A stretch of DNA of 64,000 bases from Saccharothrix deserti (GTDB taxonomy: Bacteria; Actinomycetota; Actinomycetes; Mycobacteriales; Pseudonocardiaceae). This document shows positions 1-7,531 of this stretch, in pieces (the first letter of the stretch is position 1; each line of letters opens with the position of its first letter). Below the pieces are notes generated by a model. It did no database searches. It saw nothing but the letters and a program-made list of their open reading frames with translations, and was not told where the DNA came from. A program made the position numbers and the translations under genes. The stretch spans positions 210,152-274,151 of the forward strand of contig NZ_VKAB01000018.1 of NCBI RefSeq assembly GCF_009769385.1. The letters run 5' to 3'.

Positions 1-61
1 TGTCGGACCCCGCCGGCAGAATAAAGATCAGGGGACCCCCTGGCGGGGACTCCTGCGAAGC
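1..61 (+). repeat. Dispersed palindromic repeat, copy A
   Basis: This stretch lies downstream of the kinase gene and matches the reverse complement of 22714-22772. Both copies begin with TGTCGGACCCCGCCGG, carry a short AAGATCA-like centre, then a GGGG(A/T)CCCC-CTGG-GGGGAC block and end in GCGAAGC. The inner GGGGACCCCC/GGCGGGGAC region can fold. The match is visible by eye; the family and its copy number elsewhere are unknown. The element may continue to the left of the window. Confidence 0.7.
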
Positions 62-67
62 ATTCCC

Positions 68-103
68 ACTGCGACCGGCGGCTCTACTGCGACCGGCGGC
101 TCT
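68..103. repeat. 18-bp perfect tandem duplication
   Basis: The unit ACTGCGACCGGCGGCTCT occurs twice back to back, immediately after repeat copy A and before the 3' end of the kinase gene. No coding role is visible. Confidence 0.8.
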
Positions 104-139
104 GCGGATCAGGCCGGACGGGGCTTATCGGACCCCGAC

Positions 140-1468
140 TCAGCGCCGGCCAACCTCGCCTCGGTCCTTCGACGGCGGTCCGACCACGGTCGGCGTGACC
201 GGTGTCGGGATGTTCGTCGGGGCGGCGTTGACCGGCGTTTCCGGACGGGGCTTCGTGGTGGTCGTCGTGGTGGTGGTGCGCGTGCTGTCGTTCGCACCAT
301 CGTCGCCGCCGTCCCCGTCGGCGCCGCCGTCGTCGTCTCCACTGCCGGCCGGTGGGGGCTGCACCGGAGCGCCTTGCACCACGGTGACCGTGGAGGCCGA
401 CGGGACACCCGGCACCGCGACCCCCGTGCTCGGGGACTCCTCGGCGACCGGATCGGCCACCTCGCTCGTCGTGGTGCGCCCGGCCGGCTCACCGGCCCCC
501 GGCTCAGTCGTGTCCCGGAACGTCACCAGGGTCACCAACGTCAACGCCGCAGCGGCAGCCACCGCCCCGCCCAGCAGCACCCGGCTGTTGGTCTTGCGCT
601 TGGGCTCCGTCGCCTCCGGCCGCTCCACCACCGCCACCTCGACCAGCGGCGACAGCCCGACGCTCGCCCGCTGCGCCTCGTCGAGCAGCCGCTCGCACTC
701 CGCCGCCGACGGCCGCCTGGCCGGGTCCGACGCGGTCATCGCGGTCAGCACCGCGGTCCACGGCTCGGGCAGGTTGGCCGGGATGCGCGGCTCCCGGTGC
801 AGTCTGGACAGCGCCGCCTCCGTGTCACCGCCCGGGTACTCGGGCCGCCCGGTCAGGCACTCCAGCAGCACCAGGCCCAGCGCGTAGACATCGGCGGCGG
901 GCAGCACGTCGCCGCCGCGCACCTGCTCGGGCGCGAGGTAACCGGCGGTGCCGACGAGTATCCCCGACTTGGTCAGGCGGGTGTCCTGGGCTTGCAGCGC
1001 CAGCCCGAAATCGGCCAGGTACGCGCGCCGCCCGGCGGTGTCGAGCAGGATGTTCGACGGCTTCACGTCCCGGTGCACCACGTCGTTCGCGTGCACGTGG
1101 GCCAGCACGCCGGCGATCTGCGACCCGATCGCGGCCACGACCTCGGGCGACATCGCGCCACGCATCCGCCGGCGCAGCGTGCCGCCGTCGATCGGCTGCA
1201 TCACGAAGTACGGGCGACCGCGGTAGCTCCCGGTGTCGTACACCTCGACCAGGCCGGGGCAGCGCATCGCGCCCAGCACCTGCGCCTCGCGGTCCAGCCG
1301 GATCCGGTCCTCACCGGAGGCCGAGCCCTGGAAGAACTTGATCGCGACCTTCCGGTCGAGGCGGGTGTCGAACGCGCGGTACACCTCGGCCATGCCGCCG
1401 GACCCGTACAGGCCGCCCAGGGCGTACCTGCCGTCGACCACCTGTCCGGTCAGGTCACCGTCCCACAT
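140..1468 (-). CDS. Membrane-anchored Ser/Thr protein kinase (PknB-like)
   Basis: A 442-residue Hanks-type kinase. The N-terminal kinase domain shows the glycine loop GSGGMAEVY (about residues 22-30), VAIK with the ATP lysine at 44, HRDVKPSN with the catalytic loop at 132-139, DFG at 153-155 and APE near 179-181. After the kinase domain comes a charged juxtamembrane stretch (EPKRKTNS), one hydrophobic helix at roughly 295-316, and a Thr/Pro/Gly/Asp-rich extracellular tail with a run of eight threonines. No PASTA repeats are present, so it is not a true PknB; the external sensor is low-complexity. It starts at an ATG and stands alone, with the next gene in the opposite orientation. The substrate cannot be told from sequence. 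Confidence 0.93.
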   Translation of the reverse strand: MWDGDLTGQVVDGRYALGGLYGSGGMAEVYRAFDTRLDRKVAIKFFQGSASGEDRIRLDREAQVLGAMRCPGLVEVYDTGSYRGRPYFVMQPIDGGTLRRRMRGAMSPEVVAAIGSQIAGVLAHVHANDVVHRDVKPSNILLDTAGRRAYLADFGLALQAQDTRLTKSGILVGTAGYLAPEQVRGGDVLPAADVYALGLVLLECLTGRPEYPGGDTEAALSRLHREPRIPANLPEPWTAVLTAMTASDPARRPSAAECERLLDEAQRASVGLSPLVEVAVVERPEATEPKRKTNSRVLLGGAVAAAAALTLVTLVTFRDTTEPGAGEPAGRTTTSEVADPVAEESPSTGVAVPGVPSASTVTVVQGAPVQPPPAGSGDDDGGADGDGGDDGANDSTRTTTTTTTTKPRPETPVNAAPTNIPTPVTPTVVGPPSKDRGEVGRR

Positions 1469-1655
1469 CCGGTTGAACCTCCGCTGTGTCGACGACGCCG
1501 GCCCGGACGCCGGAAGCTACCGGCCGCGAGGCCCTGCCAGCCACCCCGTTCGCCGTTCCGAACCCACTTACCCGTAGCGCCGGCACCACAAACCACCGAT
1601 GTCTTCGGGTTCCCGAACCCGTGTCGGACCGCCGCCCGGTGGGTACCTCCGCGGC

Positions 1656-1823
1656 ATGACCGAACGCGAGCGCGAGCCCACGATCAACGAGTTCATCGAC
1701 GACCCGGCCGCGAAGGTCGACGCCCTCGGCGAGGTGAACGAGGTCAGGCCGGCGCAGTACGGCGACGACCCGGACGAAGAGTACGAGCACGGGCCCGCGG
1801 ACGGCGGCGAGCCAACCGCCTGA
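1656..1823 (+). CDS. Small acidic protein of unknown function
   Basis: A 55-residue reading frame starting MTEREREPTINEFIDDP, rich in Asp/Glu, with no membrane segment or signal peptide. The ATG at 1656 is preferred over the frame's upstream extension because the protein becomes uniformly acidic from there. It ends directly at a strong stem-loop, which supports a real transcript end. No family is recognised. The antisense frames here look like shadows. Confidence 0.5.
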   Translation: MTEREREPTINEFIDDPAAKVDALGEVNEVRPAQYGDDPDEEYEHGPADGGEPTA

Positions 1824-1824
1824 A

Positions 1825-1858
1825 CACCGAAGATCACCCAATCAGGCGATCTTCGGTG
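1825..1858. terminator. Stem-loop terminator between convergent genes
   Basis: CACCGAAGATC pairs with GATCTTCGGTG: an 11-bp perfect stem with a 12-nt loop. It begins two bases after the stop codon of the small acidic gene and faces the end of the NTR-like gene, so it may serve both strands. There is no long T run. Confidence 0.7.
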
Positions 1859-1882
1859 CACGAACGTTGGAACGTTTGCCAC

Positions 1883-2368
1883 TTACGGTGCGGCGGTTGC
1901 GCAGGGCGTGGTGGGCGGGGTCGTGGTGGTCGTCGGCACGGTGGTCACCGGCGGGCCGGACGCGGCCGGCCGGGTGCCGCTGCACAGGTGCGACTCCACC
2001 CGGCGGTCGGCCGAGTCGCCGTGCGCGAACACGACGTACTCGGTGCCTGGGTACAGCCGGATACCGCACAGCCCGCCGCTGGTCGACGTGATGACGTTCA
2101 CCCAGCGCGGCACGTCGCCCTTGTACTCGGTGTGGACGGCGACGGCGTACCGGTACTTGTCGTCGTGCGGCGACGCGGGGTCGCCCGCCTCCACCGCCTC
2201 GCTGATCACGACCCCGGAGAACACGTGCGCCGCCCGCTGGTAGCGCTCACCCTCCGTGCTGGGCACGCAGCTGCACGCGCTGGCCGGGCTGGTGAACACG
2301 GCGGTGAGCAGAGCGGCGGTGACGGTGACGACACCGGCCGCATGCACTAAGAATCGTAGGCGCGCCAA
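1883..2368 (-). CDS. Secreted NTR/TIMP-like protein
   Basis: A 161-residue exported protein. A signal peptide (MARLRFLVHAAGVV through PASA) is followed at once by CSC (residues 32-34). In TIMP/netrin-like (NTR) domains the mature chain starts with such a Cys-x-Cys, and the spacing of the later cysteines and the short beta-rich body (about 32-130) fit that fold. The C-terminus is Thr/Pro-rich, typical of a cell-wall spacer. A lipoprotein reading of the ASAC site is less likely because the lipobox position -3 is Ala. The substrate or partner is unknown; metalloprotease inhibition is only a fold-based suggestion. Confidence 0.65.
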   Translation of the reverse strand: MARLRFLVHAAGVVTVTAALLTAVFTSPASACSCVPSTEGERYQRAAHVFSGVVISEAVEAGDPASPHDDKYRYAVAVHTEYKGDVPRWVNVITSTSGGLCGIRLYPGTEYVVFAHGDSADRRVESHLCSGTRPAASGPPVTTVPTTTTTPPTTPCATAAP

Positions 2369-2505
2369 GGAATCCCCCTAGTGGACAGGGAACGGCGGCG
2401 GTGCCTGCCCAGCGTACGGTCGGACGTGCGGGGCCGGCCAGAGCGCGCACGCCTGCGGAATCCGACGAACGCCCAACGGCCAGCCCGGCGGCCAGGCCTT
2501 GGACA

Positions 2506-2515
2506 TTGTGTACAA
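2506..2515. promoter_or_regulatory. Possible GntR-type operator upstream of aldehyde dehydrogenase
   Basis: TTGTGTACAA is a near-palindrome of the TNGT-N2-ACNA type bound by FadR/GntR regulators, lying about 130 bp before the aldehyde dehydrogenase start in the 277-bp gap between two divergently read genes. No GntR gene is in the window, so this is weak. Confidence 0.2.
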
Positions 2516-2645
2516 CCTGCAAAAACCATTCGCCGGATTGGACACTGTCTTCCCCCTACCGCCCGGTCGATGCTCTGACCATGCCCGCCTTCACCGGCCA
2601 CGTCGAGCCGGCCGAGGGCCGGGACGTGCCGGAAGGAGCGCCCAA

Positions 2646-4076
2646 GTGACGACGACGCCGTACTGGGTCGCGGGACAGCCCGCGACCAGCGAGGACCTGG
2701 TCGAGATCCGCACCCCGCACGACGGCGCCCTGGCCGGCCGCACGTCCAACGCCACCGCCGAGGACGTGGAACGGGCCGTCGCCGCCGCGCACGCCGTCGC
2801 CGGGGACTTCGCCGACCTGCCCGCACACGCCCGCGCAACGGCGCTGGACCACGTGTCACGGCGGCTGGCCGAACGGGCCGACGAGGTCGCCGCGCTCATC
2901 ACGGCCGAGTCCGGCAAGCCGGTGAAGTGGTCGCGGATCGAGGTGACCCGCGCGGTGTCGACGTTCCGGTGGGCGGCCGAGGAGGCACGCCGGTTCTCCG
3001 GTGAACTCCAGCGGCTCGACACCGACCCGGCCGCGAACGGCAGGCTGGCGTTGGTGCGGCGGGCGCCACGCGGCCCGGTGCTGGGCATCGCGCCGTTCAA
3101 CTTCCCGCTGAACCTGGTGGCGCACAAGGTCGCGCCCGCGTTGGCGGTCGGCGCGCCGATCGTGGTCAAGCCCGCGCCGGCGACACCGCTGGTGGCGCTG
3201 CTCCTGGGTGAGCTGCTCGCGGAAACCGACCTGCCCGCCGGGTCGTGGTCGGTGCTGCCGGTGCCGAACGAGGTGGCGGGCGGCCTGGCCGAGGACCCCC
3301 GGCTGCCGGTGGTGTCGTTCACCGGTTCGGGTCCGGTGGGCTACTCGATCCTGGACCGCGTGCCGCGCAAGCACGTCGTGCTGGAGCTGGGCGGCAACGC
3401 GGCGGCCGTCGTCTGTCCTGATTGGACGGACCTGGACCGGGCCGCGCAGCGGATCGCCACGTTCTCGATGTACCAGGGCGGGCAGTCGTGCATCTCGGTG
3501 CAACGCGTGTACGCCCACGAGGACGTGTACCCGGCGTTGGCCGAAGCCGTGGTGGCGCACGTGCGCAAGCTCGGCACCGGCGACCCGACCGACCCGGCCA
3601 CCGACGTCGGCCCGCTGATCAACGAGGCCGCCGCGCGGCGCGTCGAGACGTGGGTGGACGAGGCCGTGGCGGCGGGCGCGCGGCTGCTGACCGGCGGCCG
3701 GCGCGAAGGCGCGACCTACGAGCCGACCGTGCTGGCCGACGTGCCCGCGGACTGCAAGGTGGTGGACGAGGAGGTGTTCGGCCCGGTCGTGGTGCTGGAC
3801 TCCGTGCCGTCGGTCGAGGAGGCGTTCGACCGGGTCAACGCGTCCCGGTTCGGTTTGCAGGCGGGCCTGTTCACGCACGACGTCCGGTTGGCGTTCCGGG
3901 CCGCCAAGCGCCTGGCGGTCGGCGGGGTGATCGTGGGCGACGTGCCGAGCTTCCGCGCCGACCAGATGCCCTACGGCGGGGTCAAGGAGTCGGGCACCGG
4001 CCGCGAAGGGGTGCGCGCGGCCATGGAGGACCTGACCGAGCAGCGGGTTCTGGTCCTCACCGACCTGGAGCTGTAG
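2646..4076 (+). CDS. NAD(P)+-dependent aldehyde dehydrogenase
   Basis: A 476-residue cytoplasmic ALDH-superfamily enzyme that oxidises an aldehyde to its acid. Landmarks in order: cofactor-binding APFNFPLNLVAHKVAPAL, FTGSG, the general base in LELGGN (Glu247), the nucleophile in GQSCISVQR (Cys282) and EEVFGPVVVLD. The GTG at 2646 is chosen because GGAAGGAG stands just upstream; the open frame runs further 5' only because of GC bias. The length is normal for the family. Sequence alone cannot separate succinate-semialdehyde, lactaldehyde or phosphonoacetaldehyde substrates; it resembles the short lactaldehyde/succinate-semialdehyde type. It stands alone. Confidence 0.9.
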   Translation: MTTTPYWVAGQPATSEDLVEIRTPHDGALAGRTSNATAEDVERAVAAAHAVAGDFADLPAHARATALDHVSRRLAERADEVAALITAESGKPVKWSRIEVTRAVSTFRWAAEEARRFSGELQRLDTDPAANGRLALVRRAPRGPVLGIAPFNFPLNLVAHKVAPALAVGAPIVVKPAPATPLVALLLGELLAETDLPAGSWSVLPVPNEVAGGLAEDPRLPVVSFTGSGPVGYSILDRVPRKHVVLELGGNAAAVVCPDWTDLDRAAQRIATFSMYQGGQSCISVQRVYAHEDVYPALAEAVVAHVRKLGTGDPTDPATDVGPLINEAAARRVETWVDEAVAAGARLLTGGRREGATYEPTVLADVPADCKVVDEEVFGPVVVLDSVPSVEEAFDRVNASRFGLQAGLFTHDVRLAFRAAKRLAVGGVIVGDVPSFRADQMPYGGVKESGTGREGVRAAMEDLTEQRVLVLTDLEL

Positions 4077-4114
4077 ATCTTGACGCCCGGCGGCGGCGTC
4101 CGCATCCTCGTGGC

Positions 4115-4198
4115 ATGCCGGTCACGATCCGGGACGTCGCCCGCCGGGCGCGGGTGTCGGTCCTCAAGGTGCGTTCGACCACCGCACCGCCGGGATGA
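4115..4198 (+). pseudogene. Truncated LacI-family HTH stub
   Basis: A 27-codon frame reads MPVTIRDVARRARVSVLKV and then leaves the family. The first 17 residues match the LacI helix-turn-helix start (consensus TIRDVARRAGVSxxTVSR), after which the recognition helix, hinge and sugar-binding domain are missing. Its TGA overlaps the ATG of the next gene (ATGA). It is best read as the 5' remnant of a regulator cut off when the downstream cassette arrived; a translated leader peptide is an alternative. Confidence 0.6.
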
Positions 4199-4932
4199 CC
4201 GTGCACGCCGTCCTCGCGATCGCCGCCGACCCGGCCGCGGCCCTCGACGCCGCACGGCGGCTGGTGCGGGCCGCCCTGAACGATCCCGCCCTGAACGACC
4301 CTCAACTGGACGATCCGGCCCGCACCACCGACCACGACGCCGTGCTCCTGACGCACCCGCCGTCGCACCGCTTCCCCGTGCGGCTCACCGAAGCCGTCCA
4401 CCGGCACAACGACTCGGTCGCGGCACCGATCCGGTTACGAGTGGTCATGGCCGGCGAGGTCGTCGAGGCCCTGGCCGTGCTCGACTCGGACGCCCTCCGC
4501 TCCGCGCACGCGGCGTCCAGCCGGCCGGTCACGATCGCGGTGACGGACAGCTACCTCCGCGATCAGCCGATCGCCGATCCCGACCGTCACCGGGCCGTCG
4601 GAGTGCCCGGCCTGGCGGAGCCGGTCTGGCTGCTCGACGCCCGCGTGCCGGACGTGGAAGCCCTGTTCCACGCGCTGATGGCGGTGCCGTCGATGCGGAC
4701 CGAGGGCGACCGCCGACTGGTGCTGGGCCTGTTGCCGCCCGCCATCGCCGCCGCCGTGCCGCATCACCCGATCGCCGCACTGCACGTGAGCGGGCTGCTC
4801 CAGACGTGCATCGAGCACGAGCACGGCTTGAACGCCCTGCGGCACGCTTTGCACGTCGTGGAAGGTGAGGATTCCACACCAATGCGACGATTCGACACTC
4901 TTTTGAGCACGGAATCCAACCTCGAGGAGTGA
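4195..4932 (+). CDS. Degenerate nucleotide-cyclase-like domain fused to an effector-associated domain (EAD2-like)
   Basis: A 245-residue protein. Residues about 1-155 carry a pattern I associate with the class III cyclase-like domains found beside VMAP genes in actinobacteria: HDAVLLTHPP, IRLRVVMAGEV, DSDALRSAHA and VTIAVTDSYLRD in that order. The usual N-terminal Asp-x-E-G-F metal motif is absent (AVLAIAADP instead), so catalysis is doubtful. The last ~55 residues (HPIAALHVSGLLQTCIEHE, then GLNALRHALHVVEG) resemble EAD2 adaptor helices, which couple effectors to the VMAP scaffold. It starts by ATGA overlap with the LacI stub and precedes the VMAP gene. The domain assignment is from pattern memory, not a search. 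Confidence 0.55.
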   Translation: MTVHAVLAIAADPAAALDAARRLVRAALNDPALNDPQLDDPARTTDHDAVLLTHPPSHRFPVRLTEAVHRHNDSVAAPIRLRVVMAGEVVEALAVLDSDALRSAHAASSRPVTIAVTDSYLRDQPIADPDRHRAVGVPGLAEPVWLLDARVPDVEALFHALMAVPSMRTEGDRRLVLGLLPPAIAAAVPHHPIAALHVSGLLQTCIEHEHGLNALRHALHVVEGEDSTPMRRFDTLLSTESNLEE

Positions 4933-5020
4933 GCGGAAATCCGTAACGTGGAGCCCGGAATAGAGCGATGCTGAAAGGAGTTGGACACTGGGCGCAGACC
5001 GCTCGAACGGGGGACCACCG

Positions 5021-6521
5021 ATGGTCCATGCGGACGACAACGGCGGCCGAGGGTTGCTCATTCCCCTTGTCGACGTGTTGAGCCGCGTGCCGACCCTGAC
5101 CGATCGCGCCGGTCGGAACCTGGTCATCCGGATGATGTCCGCAGAATTGCGGGAAACTCTCGTGGTCGAGGAGCACCCGACCACGACCGGACACCTGTTC
5201 AGCCTGGCCGAAGTGTGCCAGCAGAGCCCTGAACGATTATCGGCACTGGTCAGGATCGTGAGTCGGTTCGAGCAGGGCTCGCGGGCGATGGTTGAATTGC
5301 GCCGGGTCATCGCCGAACTGACGCCGTTGGACCTGTTCCCGACATCCGAACGAGCAAGGCTGTTCACGTTGCTGGCTGGCGTAGTCGTGCCCGACATCGC
5401 GGACATCTACCGCGTCGTCGCCGGCCCGACCGCTCCCGGCCTGTTCGGGCCGACCACCTACTTCGAGGTGTTCCGGGTGCTGGAGACGATGAACGCCAGG
5501 CCGGACGGCGTGCCGCGCCCGCTGGTGTTCGTGGAGCACATCGCGGCACGGGTGCGCACCGAGTTGGCCATCGAGCTGCACCGGTGGAACGAGGCGCAGG
5601 CCAGGTCGATGAACCTCCTGGACGAACTGGCCGCCATCCGGAAGGACCTGCGGCCGGAGACCGCGCAGCCGCTCACCCCGTCGCCGGGCTCGCCCGCCTA
5701 CCTCGTGCTGCTGCTGCGCCGGGAAGGGCCGACCGGCGAGAAGTTCCGGCTGTCGCACTGGCGCCAGCTCGGCCACCCCCACCCCGTGGTCCCCGCTGCA
5801 CGGCGAGGACGCGGTCGGCACGCTCGACGAGGTGAAGGAGCAGGTGGCCGCGCTCATCGAGAAGGTCGAGGACGACTGGGCGCGGTACAGCCCGGACATC
5901 CGGATCGAGTTCGTGCTCGACTACGAGAACCTGAACCTCGACGTCGACCAGTGGCCGTGGGAGAACGACGCGTTCCTGGCGCAGCCGATGGGCTGCCGGT
6001 ACCCGGTGGTGGTGCGCAGCCTGGAGCGGATGACGATGCGCAAGTACCACCGCGAGTGGCTGCAGCGGTGGGACGCGATGACCGACCAGCTCGGCCGCGC
6101 GGGCGGCCTCGCGCACACGGCCGCCTGCCGCGCCACGAGCGGGACCGAACAGGGCCTGCGCGAGCTGCAGACGCGGTTCAACCGGGAACGCGGGCTGGTG
6201 TCGCTGGTGCTGAGCGCGCCGCCGCGGCCGGAGACCGCCGGGCGGGACGAGATCACGGCCGGGATGAAGGCCGGCGTTCCACTGATCGTGTGGCACCGGC
6301 ACGACTGCGGCAGCACCGAGTTCACCGACGTGGTGGAGTCCGTGTTGCACGGTCAGGACGAGCTGCACCTGTTGGAGCGCGTCCGCATGGCCCGGACCAC
6401 GGCGTTCGCGGAAGGCCCCGCGCGGCGCCACGTCGGCGAGGCGCTGACGATCCTCTACGACGACCCGACGCGGCTCGTCGTGCCCAGCCAACCGGGGCCC
6501 CCGGAAGGGATCGCGGTCTGA
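5021..6521 (+). pseudogene. vWA-MoxR-associated protein (VMAP): EAD2-like + VMAP-C, with a +1 frameshift
   Basis: Two reading frames make one protein of about 499 residues. The first frame (5021 to about 5778) gives an N-terminal EAD2-like domain (LVDVLSRVPTLTDRAGRNLV, HLFSLAEVC, FEQGSRAMVELRRV) and a helical middle region. The second frame (about 5780-6521) continues YLVLLLRRE...WRQLGH into TPWSPLHGEDAVGTLDEV and the VMAP C-terminal domain (FVLDYENLNLDVDQWPWE, VPLIVWHRHDCG). Removing one C from the CCCCC run at 5776-5780 joins them perfectly. The start ATG has GGGGGA upstream. The stop overlaps the MoxR ATG by one base (TGATG). In known systems VMAP links a MoxR ATPase to effectors. The break could be a sequencing error, a real lesion or slippage. 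Confidence 0.7.
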
Positions 6522-7531
6522 TGAGCGACGGCCAAGTTCACTCCGGCAACGTCTACCACGGCACGGGCGACGTCGCGCAGACGTCCGTCGCGGACCTGCC
6601 CCCTCCCCCGCCGTGGCGGACGTTCACCGGTCGCGGGGCCACGTCCCGGCCCGCCGACGACGGCGGCGAGGGCGACCGGCGGGTGGGCGGTGTGCGCGCG
6701 GTCCGCCGGACACCGCACCCGAACGAGGTCGCGATGGTCAACGCGGCCATCCGGTTGCGCCGTCCGCTGCTGGTCACCGGCGCGCCCGGCACCGGGAAGT
6801 CGTCGTTGGCCTACCTGGTGGCGCGGGAACTCGGCCTGGGGCCGGTGCTGCGGTGGCCGATCACCAGCCGGACCACGCTCAAGGACGGCCTCTACCTGTA
6901 CGACGCGATCGCGCGGGTGCAGGCGGTGGGCGCGAACGACCCCGATTCGGGTATCGGGGACTACATCCACCTCGGGCCGTTGGGCACCGCGTTGCTGCCC
7001 TACGACCTGCCGCGCGTGCTGCTGATCGACGAGTTGGACAAGGGTGACATCGACCTGCCCAACGACCTGCTGAACACGTTCGAGGAAGGCGAGTACGAGA
7101 TACCGGAGCTGGTCCGGTACGCCAAGCACCGGGCCGAGGTCGAGGTGCTGACCGCCGACCGCGGCCACACCGCGACCGTGCAGCACGGGATCGTGCGGTG
7201 CCGCGAGTTCCCGGTCGTGATCATCACCAGCAACGGCGAGCGCGAGTTCCCGCCCGCGTTCCTGCGCCGCTGCCTGCGGCTGCACGTCCGGCAGCCGGGC
7301 CGGGAGCAGCTGGGCGAGATGGTGGCGGTGCACTTCGGCGACGCGCACGGCGTGGACGTGGCCCGGCTCATCGCGGACTTCCTGGCCCACCGGTCCGATG
7401 TCGGCACGGTGTCCGCCGACCAGTTGCTCAACGCGGTGCACCTGGCCACGTCCGGCGCGTACCAGCCGGACGAGGACTGGGCCGAACTGCTCAAGGCGAT
7501 CTGGCACCCGCTGTCCGCGGAGGCCGGATGA
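6521..7531 (+). CDS. MoxR-family AAA+ ATPase of the VMAP system
   Basis: A 336-residue AAA+ ATPase. The N-terminal 60 residues are low-complexity (VHSGNVYHGTGD, poly-Pro). The ATPase core has Walker A GAPGTGKSS (87-95), Walker B VLLIDELDKGD (about 166-176), a sensor region VVIITSNGEREFPPAFLRR and a C-terminal lid. GGAAGGGA precedes the start, and the gene is coupled to its neighbours on both sides (TGATG upstream, ATGA downstream), so VMAP, MoxR and the NB-ARC/TPR gene form one operon. MoxR proteins act as chaperone-like remodellers; in conflict systems they are thought to control assembly of the complex. Confidence 0.88.
   Translation: MSDGQVHSGNVYHGTGDVAQTSVADLPPPPPWRTFTGRGATSRPADDGGEGDRRVGGVRAVRRTPHPNEVAMVNAAIRLRRPLLVTGAPGTGKSSLAYLVARELGLGPVLRWPITSRTTLKDGLYLYDAIARVQAVGANDPDSGIGDYIHLGPLGTALLPYDLPRVLLIDELDKGDIDLPNDLLNTFEEGEYEIPELVRYAKHRAEVEVLTADRGHTATVQHGIVRCREFPVVIITSNGEREFPPAFLRRCLRLHVRQPGREQLGEMVAVHFGDAHGVDVARLIADFLAHRSDVGTVSADQLLNAVHLATSGAYQPDEDWAELLKAIWHPLSAEAG

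Noticed and set aside
1455..1882. Minus-strand frames opposite the small acidic protein
   Set aside because: No ribosome site, no family, and they run through the 1825-1858 terminator.
374..2350. 658-codon plus-strand frame across the kinase and NTR-like genes
   Set aside because: Runs antisense through two recognisable genes with biased Arg/His-rich composition.
4981..5232. 83-codon frame between the EAD gene and VMAP
   Set aside because: Overlaps the VMAP start in another frame with Arg/Pro bias; not needed to explain the operon.
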